Assembly (NCBI GenBank): GCA_026993275.1
Contig: JALWUB010000382.1
Coordinates: 1-13,577, forward strand
Direction: 5' to 3'
DNA from: Robiginitomaculum sp.
GTDB lineage: Bacteria > Pseudomonadota > Alphaproteobacteria > Caulobacterales > Maricaulaceae
Length of the DNA stretch: 13,577 nucleotides
Shown here: piece after piece, positions 1 to 6,175 of the stretch
How the letters are laid out: every line of letters begins with the position of its first letter
Numbering within the stretch: position 1 is the stretch's first letter
The notes under the pieces: generated by a model
Database searches by the model: none
Told to the model about the DNA's origin: nothing
Seen by the model: only the letters and a program-made list of their open reading frames with translations
Program-made: the position numbers and the translations under genes

Positions 1-2
1 TC

Positions 3-1235
3 TTTACCCGCGATGGCCGCGCCGTGATCGTGCAAAGCGATGAAGGCCGCAGTTTCGTCGGCCTGGTGCGCATTGACCTGAAAAGCGGCAAGAAGACGGC
101 CCTGAGTCCGCGCCTGAAAGGCGATGTCACCGGCTTTGCCCTGTCCCGGGACGGGCGCACCCTGGCTTATACGGTCAATGTGGAGGGGCGCTCGGTGGTG
201 CTGATCGCCGACGCCCGCACCGGCAAGGTGCTGAAAGCGCCAAAACTGCCGGTTGGCGTGGTGACAGACCTGGCCTTTGACCCGTCCGGCCGCCGCCTGG
301 GATTCAGCTTTGACGGCGCCCGCCATCCCCAGGGGGTGTGGGTCTATACCTGGCGCGCCAATGTCTTGCGCGAATGGACCAGAGGGCTGCCAGACCGCCC
401 CGGCCCGGCCCGTTTCCGGCGTGTGCACAGCGTGCGCTATCCGTCTTTTGCGGAAGCCGGTGGCAAACGGCGCAAGATCCCGGCCTTTGTGTACCTGCCC
501 GGCAAGGCGGCAAAACGCCCTTTGCCGGTCATCATCACCATTCACGGCGGCCCGGAAGCGCAATACCGGCCGCGGTTTTCCTCCAGGATACAATACTGGG
601 TGAATGAACTGGGCGTTGCGGTGATTGCCCCCAATGTGCGCGGCTCGTCCGGCTATGGCGGCAATTATGTCGCTCTTGATGACGGCCTGCACCGGGAGGA
701 TGCGGTCAGGGACATTGGCGCACTGCTGGACTGGATCGCCCGGCGCAAGGACCTGGATGCGTCGCGGGTGATCGTCGAGGGCGGCTCTTATGGCGGCTAT
801 ATGGTGCTGGCGGCGCTGGCCGCCTATCCGCAACGCCTGGCCGGCGGCATCGACATTGTCGGCATTTCCAGCTTCGTGCCGTTTCTGGAAAACACCAGCG
901 GCTACCGGCGCGACTTGCGCCGCCGCGAATATGGCGATGAGCGCCAGCCGCTGGTGCGGGCCTTCCTGGAGCGCATTTCGCCGCTGAACCAGGCCGCCCG
1001 CATCCGCGCGCCGCTCCTGATCGTGCAGGGCCGGAATGATCCGCGCGTGCCTGCCGCGCAAAGCGTGAAAATGGCCGCCGCGGTGCGCGCGTCGGGCACG
1101 CCGCTCTGGTTCATGCTGGCCCGCAATGAGGGGCATGGCTTTCGCAAGCGCGACAACGTGCTGGCGCTGCGCGCCGCCGAGACGGATTTCATCCGCTTTT
1201 GCCTGGCCCGCGCCGCAGCGGGCGACAATTCCTAG
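3..1235 (+). CDS. S9 family (prolyl oligopeptidase-type) serine peptidase, C-terminal part
   Basis: The frame is open from the left edge (TTT ACC CGC GAT GGC...), so the gene starts outside the window; the GTG at 24 is probably internal. Numbering from that GTG, residues 1 to about 130 look like the end of a beta-propeller (repeated 'S.DGRTLAY'-like strands). From about 140 onward it is an alpha/beta hydrolase: an HGGP oxyanion motif near residue 174, the nucleophile elbow GGSYGGY with Ser255, the acid in QGRNDPRVP (Asp339) and His371 in NEGHGF. The complete catalytic triad shows the enzyme is probably active. S9 enzymes cleave oligopeptides, often after proline or as dipeptidyl or acylaminoacyl peptidases; the exact specificity and any signal peptide cannot be seen. 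The stop TAG is at 1233-1235 and no terminator is obvious after it. Confidence 0.93.
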   Translation, partial: FTRDGRAVIVQSDEGRSFVGLVRIDLKSGKKTALSPRLKGDVTGFALSRDGRTLAYTVNVEGRSVVLIADARTGKVLKAPKLPVGVVTDLAFDPSGRRLGFSFDGARHPQGVWVYTWRANVLREWTRGLPDRPGPARFRRVHSVRYPSFAEAGGKRRKIPAFVYLPGKAAKRPLPVIITIHGGPEAQYRPRFSSRIQYWVNELGVAVIAPNVRGSSGYGGNYVALDDGLHREDAVRDIGALLDWIARRKDLDASRVIVEGGSYGGYMVLAALAAYPQRLAGGIDIVGISSFVPFLENTSGYRRDLRRREYGDERQPLVRAFLERISPLNQAARIRAPLLIVQGRNDPRVPAAQSVKMAAAVRASGTPLWFMLARNEGHGFRKRDNVLALRAAETDFIRFCLARAAAGDNS

Positions 1236-1266
1236 GGTCTGAACCCAACTGGAATATGCCATTGAC

Positions 1267-1366
1267 GTTTGACAGGAAATGGCAAGATGCCAGCAAAGGC
1301 GACGAAGGACAGGGCTGTCCCTATTCGAGGAGCGTTTGCGCCGCAGATTGGGCTTTCCTGTCAAAC
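1267..1366. repeat. 100-bp element bounded by a 13-bp perfect inverted repeat
   Basis: GTTTGACAGGAAA at 1267-1279 is the exact reverse complement of TTTCCTGTCAAAC at 1354-1366. Two smaller hairpins lie inside: TGGCA-aga-TGCCA (1280-1292) and GGACAG-gg-CTGTCC (1307-1320). The nested symmetry suggests a structured RNA, a miniature mobile element or the end of a lost insertion sequence. No second copy was seen in the window, so mobility is only a guess. Confidence 0.5.
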
Positions 1367-1477
1367 CCGCCAGGAAACTTTAGAGGGCGCGGCGGATTTT
1401 CGCCCTGGATGCGTCGGAATGGATTGAACATGCCCCACATTTCCCGCGCCATCCCTTTGTTTTGCCGCACTTCTTAT

Positions 1478-1502
1478 CCGAAAACCGGTTCCCACTTTTC
1501 GG
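1478..1502. repeat. Short palindromic intergenic repeat (CCGAAAA...TTTTCGG)
   Basis: CCGAAAA (1478-1484) and TTTTCGG (1496-1502) form a perfect 7-bp stem around CCGGTTCCCAC, followed by GAAGTGCTCTAG. From memory, the same core (AAAACCGGTTCCCACTTTT followed by a CTCTAG-like tail) is a very common dispersed repeat in rhizobial and related alphaproteobacterial genomes. Its function is not known to me. Confidence 0.6.
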
Positions 1503-1544
1503 GAAGTGCTCTAGTACAGGCCGCGCCACCTCAAGAACCCTTTC

Positions 1545-1720
1545 CCCCGCCGGATCCACCCCGTTGACCGGATCGCCGCCGACATAGGTATAGCGCCCGA
1601 ACATGAAGGGCCTGTGCGCGGATCCCCGCCTTCGCCGGGGCAGGCCCCATACCGGCCTGCATGGTGTTCAGCCCGGCTGCCGCATCCTTGATGTGCCCGG
1701 TGAAGCCGCCCTGCTGTTTC
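1545..1720 (-). pseudogene. Decayed RHS-repeat protein fragment (end of the core domain)
   Basis: Read on the minus strand, this stretch first encodes a degraded version of the RHS core (GGFTGHIKDAAAGLNTMQA), then, after a break, PFMFGRYTYVGGDPVNGVDP. These match the GFTGHLRDKATGLNYMQA and PFMFGRYTYVGGDPVNGVDP segments of the RHS gene at 6176-7303. The 60 bp at 1552-1611 differ from 6819-6878 at six positions. The stretch between the two matches, which should encode RYYDPAIGRFLSIDP, is replaced by unrelated DNA containing a G+C-rich hairpin. The frame then ends in about 55 residues without known similarity. It has no start and no N-terminal core, so it is a relic, not a gene. Confidence 0.8.
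1624..1640. repeat. REP-like G+C-rich hairpin inside the RHS relic
   Basis: CCCCG (1624-1628) pairs with CGGGG (1636-1640) around CCTTCGC, preceded by GGAT. This resembles the 'GATCCCCGCCTTCGCGGGG' palindromes scattered through many alphaproteobacterial genomes. It sits where about 66 bp of RHS coding sequence are missing compared with 6879-6944, so it probably arrived with the break. Confidence 0.4.
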
Positions 1721-1804
1721 GTGCGTCACACACGCCTGCTGGCGCCATGGCCCGGCTTGCGCCAACCCGGGGGGCGGGCCATATAGAGGCCCGGAGGATA
1801 TCCC

Positions 1805-2842
1805 ATGCAATTGTCCCAGCGGGCGCGGCGCATCTGGTCAAGACTGAAATCCCTGTGGCGCAAGCCGGTAAGCGACGAGCCGGTGGTCGAAACCGCCAGC
1901 GCGCCGCCGTCAGCGCCCAAGCCAAAACGCAGGCACCTGTGGCGCAGGCTGGGGTTTGCGGCGGTGCTGCTGATCGTCCTGTCCTGGCCCGCCATGGCGG
2001 TGCTGACCAGCCGCATTGATGATGACCCGGCGTATACGCCGCCACCGCCGCCAAAGGGCGGCTCGGCCACGGTGGCGATGATGGCCGGGCTGATGGAGCA
2101 CGAAATCTCTCATGCCGGCTGGGTTGCCAATGCGCCGTTTTTCATGCCCGCCCACATGCTCGACAACATGCCCAATTACCAGATCGGCCTGGTTACGGCG
2201 CTGGGCCGTTTTGCCTTCGAGCTGGAGGACCAGATTGGCCGCGAGCGCGGCTCTTCGGCTTCCGATGCGGACCTGACCACGGCGCGCTCGCGCCTGCAAT
2301 ACGCGCCCACCGTGTGGATTTTCAAGCCAGGCACCCTGTGGCCCACGGCCCCGGCGGAAGGCCAGTACCGGGAGGCCATAGCGGCGCTGCGGCGCTATAA
2401 CGAGCGCCTCGCCAAGGGCCAGGCGACATTCGATACCCGCCCGGACAATCTGCTGGCGGCGCTGGACCGCATCGCCTATGACCTGGGCTCGGCTTCGGCC
2501 GAACTGGATGCGCACATTGCCGGGCGCCACAAGACCCTGGGCCTGGTGGACCTGACAGCGGACAATATCTTCTACCGCTCCAAGGGCCGCGCCTATGGCT
2601 ATTACATGATCCTCAAGGCGCTGCGCACGGATTTCAAGGACATCATCGCCCAGCGTGACAGCGCCGGGCTTTATGACAAGATGCTGGAAGAGCTGCGCTG
2701 CGCCGCCGTGATGCAGCCTTTGGTCGTCAATAACGGCACCATGAGCGGCCAGTTCTTCCCCAACCATCTGGCCAATCAGGGCTTTTACCTGCTGCGCGCC
2801 CGCGCCAAACTGCGCGAGCTGACCGATATCCTGAAAAAGTAG
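1805..2842 (+). CDS. DUF2333 family membrane-anchored protein
   Basis: 345 residues. A basic, proline-rich cytoplasmic N-terminus (1-47) is followed by one membrane segment at about 48-68 (FAAVLLIVLSWPAMAVL). The rest is a soluble, probably periplasmic domain of about 270 residues with HEISHAGWVANAPFF, a YGYYMILKALR segment and the closing FFPNHLANQGFYLLRARAKL typical of DUF2333 as I know it. The start is supported by GGAGG seven bases upstream. The family occurs in proteobacteria and its role is unknown. It lies alone, convergent with the GST-like gene 30 bp away; the short gap holds only a weak 5-bp inverted repeat (AGGCC/GGCCT). Family assignment is from memory of conserved segments. Confidence 0.85.
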   Translation: MQLSQRARRIWSRLKSLWRKPVSDEPVVETASAPPSAPKPKRRHLWRRLGFAAVLLIVLSWPAMAVLTSRIDDDPAYTPPPPPKGGSATVAMMAGLMEHEISHAGWVANAPFFMPAHMLDNMPNYQIGLVTALGRFAFELEDQIGRERGSSASDADLTTARSRLQYAPTVWIFKPGTLWPTAPAEGQYREAIAALRRYNERLAKGQATFDTRPDNLLAALDRIAYDLGSASAELDAHIAGRHKTLGLVDLTADNIFYRSKGRAYGYYMILKALRTDFKDIIAQRDSAGLYDKMLEELRCAAVMQPLVVNNGTMSGQFFPNHLANQGFYLLRARAKLRELTDILKK

Positions 2843-2872
2843 AGGCCTGTGCCGCGGTCTGAGGGGTTGGCC

Positions 2873-3964
2873 TTACACCCGCACCAGTTTGAAATTTTCG
2901 CGTGCCAGGCGCGGTTGCACCTGCATGGTTTTCAGCGCCCCGGCGCCAATGCGGCCCAGGAAGGCATTGGCGGCGTCGCGCTCGGTGCCTTGCAGGCTGG
3001 CATAATGATCCAGCACGCGCTCCAGCATCCACAGGGGATAGGGGAAGACGGCGCGGTCTTCCTCCACCCCGCCAATGCGGTATTTGTGAAAGCCGGTAAT
3101 GCGCGGCAATTCCCGGCTGTCCGGATTCTCCGCCGCCCATTTTTGCAGGTCCGCCAGGGTATCCTGCAGGATCGGCAGCTGTTCGCGGGCGAACATCTCC
3201 AGCATGGGGATCAACGTTTCCGGCACCTCGTCCGGGGGGAGAAAATCACCGCTCAACGGGTGTTGCGGCGCATGGGTACGGCGGGCCCAGGCGGCGACGC
3301 GCGGGGCGATGCGCTCCATGATCGCGCCCGATGCCGGATCGCGGTAATTGTGCGCATACAAGGGCCCCAGCAGGCCATAATCGCCAATGGACGGGCGCGA
3401 ACCAAAAAGAAAGTCATGCTGCGCCAGATGCGCATCGAAAGCGCGCAGGAATTCTTCGTAAGTTGCTTCGATGGCCGGGGCGGTCTTGGCGGTGATGCCC
3501 AGAAACGGCAAGGATCCCTTGAACTTTTCCGCCGCCGCCTTGCCGCGCGCAAAGCGCTCGTCTTCGGGCAGGTCCGGAAAGGCGGTGTTGCCAAACTCCT
3601 GATAGGCAAAATCCTCATTATAGGCCCAGCGGTAATGCATGGCGGCAATCAGCAGCCATTCATCACCAAACAGCTCGAAGATCAGCGCCGCCAGCCTTTG
3701 CACCGGGCCTTGCGGGTAAACGCCCGGCCCCGGTTCGTGCGCTTCCAGATAGTCGATGATGTCGGTGGTGTCCTGCACGGTGCCGCCTTCGGGCGTGATC
3801 AGCACCGGCACCATGCCATAGCCGAGCCGCGGCAGGATCTCGTTTTCATAAACCTTGCGCGTGGAGAGCACTTCGCGAAAGGGCACGTTTTTCCAGCGCA
3901 AATAGCCGCGCGCCTTGCCCGAATAGAGCGACAGGGGGGCGGCCAGAAGTTGGTAACAGGACAT
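2873..3964 (-). CDS. Large glutathione S-transferase family protein
   Basis: 363 residues, longer than a typical GST (about 200-220). Residues 1-80 form a thioredoxin-fold GST N-domain: a beta strand with Ser/Tyr residues at 12-15 (SLYS), the cis-proline motif MVPVL (51-55) and a glutathione-binding-like QDTTDIIDYLE (64-74), where the usual E/D-S pair is D-T. A helical C-domain follows, with a GSRPSIGDYGLLGPLY segment typical of the N-capping region. The extra 70-80 C-terminal residues are helical, of unknown role. Such long GST-like proteins are common in alphaproteobacteria, with substrates mostly unknown. The start is 29 bp after the stop of the DsrE-like gene, so the two are likely co-transcribed. 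Confidence 0.85.
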   Translation of the reverse strand: MSCYQLLAAPLSLYSGKARGYLRWKNVPFREVLSTRKVYENEILPRLGYGMVPVLITPEGGTVQDTTDIIDYLEAHEPGPGVYPQGPVQRLAALIFELFGDEWLLIAAMHYRWAYNEDFAYQEFGNTAFPDLPEDERFARGKAAAEKFKGSLPFLGITAKTAPAIEATYEEFLRAFDAHLAQHDFLFGSRPSIGDYGLLGPLYAHNYRDPASGAIMERIAPRVAAWARRTHAPQHPLSGDFLPPDEVPETLIPMLEMFAREQLPILQDTLADLQKWAAENPDSRELPRITGFHKYRIGGVEEDRAVFPYPLWMLERVLDHYASLQGTERDAANAFLGRIGAGALKTMQVQPRLARENFKLVRV

Positions 3965-3993
3965 GGGCAGGGTTTCCCGGAGGCGGTGCGGAG

Positions 3994-4533
3994 TCAGAAC
4001 GGATTGAGGGTATAGCCTTCCCTGGCCAGCAGGGCATGGGCTGTCATCGCCGACAGGGCCATGGTGGCGCCGGGCAGCAGGTCTTCGTTCCTGATGCCAT
4101 AATAGGCCGCGGTCTGGCCGCAGACATAAAGGCGCACCCCATGGGCGGCCAGTGCGGCCACCAGCGCCGCATTGGCATTGGCCTTGCCGTCATGATGCGG
4201 CCCGTAATAGGCGGCGCGGGTCACATCCATGGCCGCCTTGCCATGCAGCACGACGGCCAGATGGATATTGTCTTCCGGCACGCCATTGGCCGCATGCATG
4301 TTGAGAAACCGCGCGGCGCTTTCCAGCGTGCGGTTGAGTGCGCCGGGCGCTGCGCCCTTGCTGGCGTCGAAGCGCACCCTGAAGACGGTGCCTTCGGGAA
4401 TCGGCTGCTCGATCACCACATCGGCGATTTTGCCAAAGCCGGGAATGACCGGCCCGGGATGAAACGCATCCACGCCCGCCAGGGCCTGTGCCGCGCCCGC
4501 CATCAACAGCAGAAGAGAGAGGATATAACGCAT
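3994..4533 (-). CDS. Exported DsrE/DsrF-like family protein
   Basis: 179 residues with a clear signal peptide (residues 1-19, MRYILSLLLLMAGAAQALA), so it is probably periplasmic. The rest matches the DsrE-like fold: a first strand with FRVRFDAS, then ALNRTLESAARFLNMHAANG, the strand HLAVVLHGKA (91-100), and VRLYVCGQTAAYYGI holding the single cysteine, Cys138, where sulfur-carrier relatives have their reactive cysteine. A GATMALSAMTAHALL helix closes it. Such proteins are linked to sulfur transfer or thiol chemistry, but for the exported branch no reaction is established. An AAGGAG ribosome-binding site lies eight bases before the ATG. It precedes the GST-like gene and follows the truncated DUF1223 copy by 79 bp. 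Confidence 0.87.
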   Translation of the reverse strand: MRYILSLLLLMAGAAQALAGVDAFHPGPVIPGFGKIADVVIEQPIPEGTVFRVRFDASKGAAPGALNRTLESAARFLNMHAANGVPEDNIHLAVVLHGKAAMDVTRAAYYGPHHDGKANANAALVAALAAHGVRLYVCGQTAAYYGIRNEDLLPGATMALSAMTAHALLAREGYTLNPF

Positions 4534-4585
4534 TGTTCGAACTCCTTGCGCCGGATTGTGCGTCGACCCTAGAACGCGGTGCGCG

Positions 4586-4945
4586 CCTTGTCATGGATTT
4601 TGTGAACTGGGCTCAGGCCTGCACCCTGGCAGCCGCGAGGATCGGCCCCTGGCCATCCATTTGCACAAAGATGGCGCAGCCGCCCTCGGCGGGCATGGGC
4701 ATGACCAGGTGTGCCTGGCCGCCGCGCCAGTTGGCAATGCGGGTCAGGCTGGAGACGATGTTGACCTGCAACAGGGTCTTGCCCCTGTTCTCGCCGGCAT
4801 CAATGCGCACCGTTTGCGCCCCCGGCGTATAGGCCGCCATCCACACGCTGGCGCCCGTCACCGCGGGGCCTGCGATGTCCAGCACCAGCGCGCCGTCTGC
4901 ATTCAGCCGGGCGTGCAGGCTGGGTGCGTTTGGGGCGCGTTCGCG
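4586..4945. repeat. Left copy of a 360-bp direct repeat (DUF1223 3' end)
   Basis: The sequence from CCTTGTCATGG at 4586 to about 4945 matches 8805-9164 at a constant offset of 4219 bp, with 14 mismatches that I could count (about 96% identical). The match begins about 27 bp beyond the DUF1223 stop codon and ends inside that gene. Outside these limits the two copies have nothing in common. Confidence 0.93.
4613..4945 (-). pseudogene. Truncated DUF1223 copy (C-terminal 110 residues)
   Basis: The frame encodes the last 110 or so residues of the DUF1223 protein, nearly identical to the intact copy at 8832-9572: only two residue changes, Pro for Glu before NAPSLHARL, and Asp for Glu in RI(D/E)AGENRG. 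The thioredoxin-like N-terminal half with its CxxC motif and the signal peptide are missing. Upstream the frame runs out of phase into RHS sequence; an ATG at 4984 there could start a 123-codon chimeric ORF, but no ribosome-binding site or export signal is visible. I therefore call it a pseudogene. Confidence 0.88.
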
Positions 4946-5584
4946 AACCCAGGCTCTTGCTGCGCAAAATGCCGAGCGCGTCATAGCTGTAGCTGCCCGC
5001 GCCCCAGGGGCCCGAGGCGCTCACCAGCCGCCCCAAAGCGTCATAGCCATAGGCGCGGTTGTTGGCGGCGGTTACCGCATCGGTGATGCCGGTCACCTTG
5101 CCGCGCGCGTCGTAAGAATAGGTCAGGTCCAGCGCCACCGGGCCGCCCGCCTTGGCGCTGCGCAGATGCAGCGGCAATTGCCGCGCGTTCAGGCTCTGGC
5201 TGAACACCTGGCCATTGCCGTAACTCATGGCCGCCACGGCACCGGAGGGATGATAGCTGATATTGCTGGCAAAGACGGTGGAGAGATTTTGCACCTTGGT
5301 GCGCCGCCCGAGCCCGTCCAGATCATAAACCACGCCAAGGCCCGATGGATAGTTGCGCGATTCCACCTGCCCGGTGGTGTTGTAATTATAGCCGGCCCCA
5401 AAGCTGACCCCGTCCATCTGGAAAATCTCGGCGGTCATCAACCCCAGCTCGTTATAGAAATAAAACCAGTTGGCCTGGTCCGCCACCCGCGCGCCGGGCA
5501 AAGCGCGAGAGAGGATCGTCACATTGCCGTTGGGCATCAAAGGTTTTGCTGATAGTGGGTGTCGCCGGGTCGGTGAACAGCAAC
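4946..5584 (-). pseudogene. RHS YD-repeat fragment, frameshifted and truncated at both ends
   Basis: Minus-strand translation shows classic YD repeats: YNYNTTGQVESRNYPSGLG, VVYDLDGLGRRTKV, YSYDARGKVTGITD, YGYDALGRLVSASG and YSYDALGILRSKS. The 5' part (LLFTDPATPTISKTFD) is in another frame: a run of three C (GGG at 5532-5534 on the plus strand) should be two, and dropping one base gives FDANGNVTIL, a normal RHS motif. At the 3' side the frame leaves RHS near 4945 and reads the DUF1223 repeat in the wrong phase. An intact RHS protein would continue toward the segment found at 7303. This piece therefore lies downstream of the C-terminal half it should precede, so the gene has been rearranged. 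Confidence 0.85.
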
Positions 5585-5632
5585 TGTCACCGGGACGGGA
5601 TAATTTCGGTTACTGTCACCGTAATTCATAAT
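5583..5632. mobile_element. Possible remnant of an insertion-sequence end
   Basis: ACTGTCACCG occurs twice, at 5583-5592 and 5612-5621, a 29-bp spacing, in a stretch that separates the RHS fragment from the lipoprotein gene. Repeated TGTCACCG blocks close to a terminus recall the multiple end repeats of IS21-type elements, and the RHS similarity stops right at the outer repeat. No transposase is present, so this is at most a footprint. Confidence 0.3.
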
Positions 5633-6163
5633 TTACAATCCAGATCTCATATCATCAAACTTAATTGAGTGTTTTCCACATTTTACCCAGGTTGTTGCGA
5701 GTCCGTTATTCTTTTCGGACGAATTATAGATTTTTATATATTTTATTCCCATGGTTGGAGAATATAATACTTCCGCAGTCTGCCTTGGTAGAGTGTCTGA
5801 AAGAGAATTTCCAACAATCACCATCCAGTCAGGTTTAGCATCAGGTTTAGCCTCATAACCATATCCATTAAGAACCCATCGCATCCCTTTAAAGGGCAGC
5901 ACTTTTTTCTTAGGTAATGAGAGTGGAAATGATGCCAGACCCAACGCATTATTAGATTCCAAAACGGCCATCTTTGTCACAGTGTCAGAGCGGATCCATC
6001 TGTGCGCAGTGAATGAGATAAGAATCGGGTCATGTCTGCCAGCAAAAAATGCATCCTTTTCACAAAATTTAAAAAAAGTGGGATCGTCATATTGCTGGCA
6101 TGATGTAATAGGCATAAAAATAACAATTATTAATACTCGTATAATCATAGAGGATCTAAACAT
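5633..6163 (-). CDS. Putative lipoprotein, candidate immunity protein for the RHS tip
   Basis: 176 residues. The N-terminus is a lipoprotein signal: basic start, hydrophobic core (MIIRVLIIVIFMPI) and lipobox ITSC with Cys22. The mature part has no domain I recognise; it contains FTAHRWIRSDTVTKM, a FKGMRWVLNGYGYE segment and a late cysteine in WVKCGKHS. The gene starts 12 bp after the stop of the RHS C-terminal module and is equally A+T-rich (22 of 60 bases are G or C at 5641-5700, against 44 of 60 at 4681-4740). A small gene directly behind an RHS tip is usually the cognate immunity gene; an outer-membrane or periplasmic lipoprotein would fit a toxin acting outside the cytoplasm. That role is inferred from position only. 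A second ATG five codons in is an alternative start. Confidence 0.7.
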   Translation of the reverse strand: MFRSSMIIRVLIIVIFMPITSCQQYDDPTFFKFCEKDAFFAGRHDPILISFTAHRWIRSDTVTKMAVLESNNALGLASFPLSLPKKKVLPFKGMRWVLNGYGYEAKPDAKPDWMVIVGNSLSDTLPRQTAEVLYSPTMGIKYIKIYNSSEKNNGLATTWVKCGKHSIKFDDMRSGL

Positions 6164-6175
6164 AATTACAAGTCT

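Larger units (their letters stand above)
1236..1804. other. 569-bp intergenic region of repeats and gene debris
   Basis: No intact gene is visible. The region holds, in order, an inverted-repeat structure (1267-1366), a short palindromic repeat (1478-1502), a decayed RHS fragment on the minus strand (about 1545-1720) and the ribosome-binding site of the DUF2333 gene (GGAGG at 1793-1797). The plus-strand frame that runs through 1199-1567 starts inside the peptidase gene and shows no recognisable domain, so it is not called. Confidence 0.7.

Noticed and set aside
1287..1427. 46-codon plus-strand frame in the inverted-repeat region
   Set aside because: No ribosome-binding site, no recognisable domain, and it spans the hairpins; more likely chance.
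2849..4015. 388-codon plus-strand frame over the GST-like gene
   Set aside because: It is the antisense of a convincing GST-like gene and its translation shows only the reversed composition, with no domain.
4538..4548. GTTCGAACTCC resembling a tRNA T-loop (a possible attachment site)
   Set aside because: No cloverleaf arms can be built around it; it is the leader of the DsrE-like gene.
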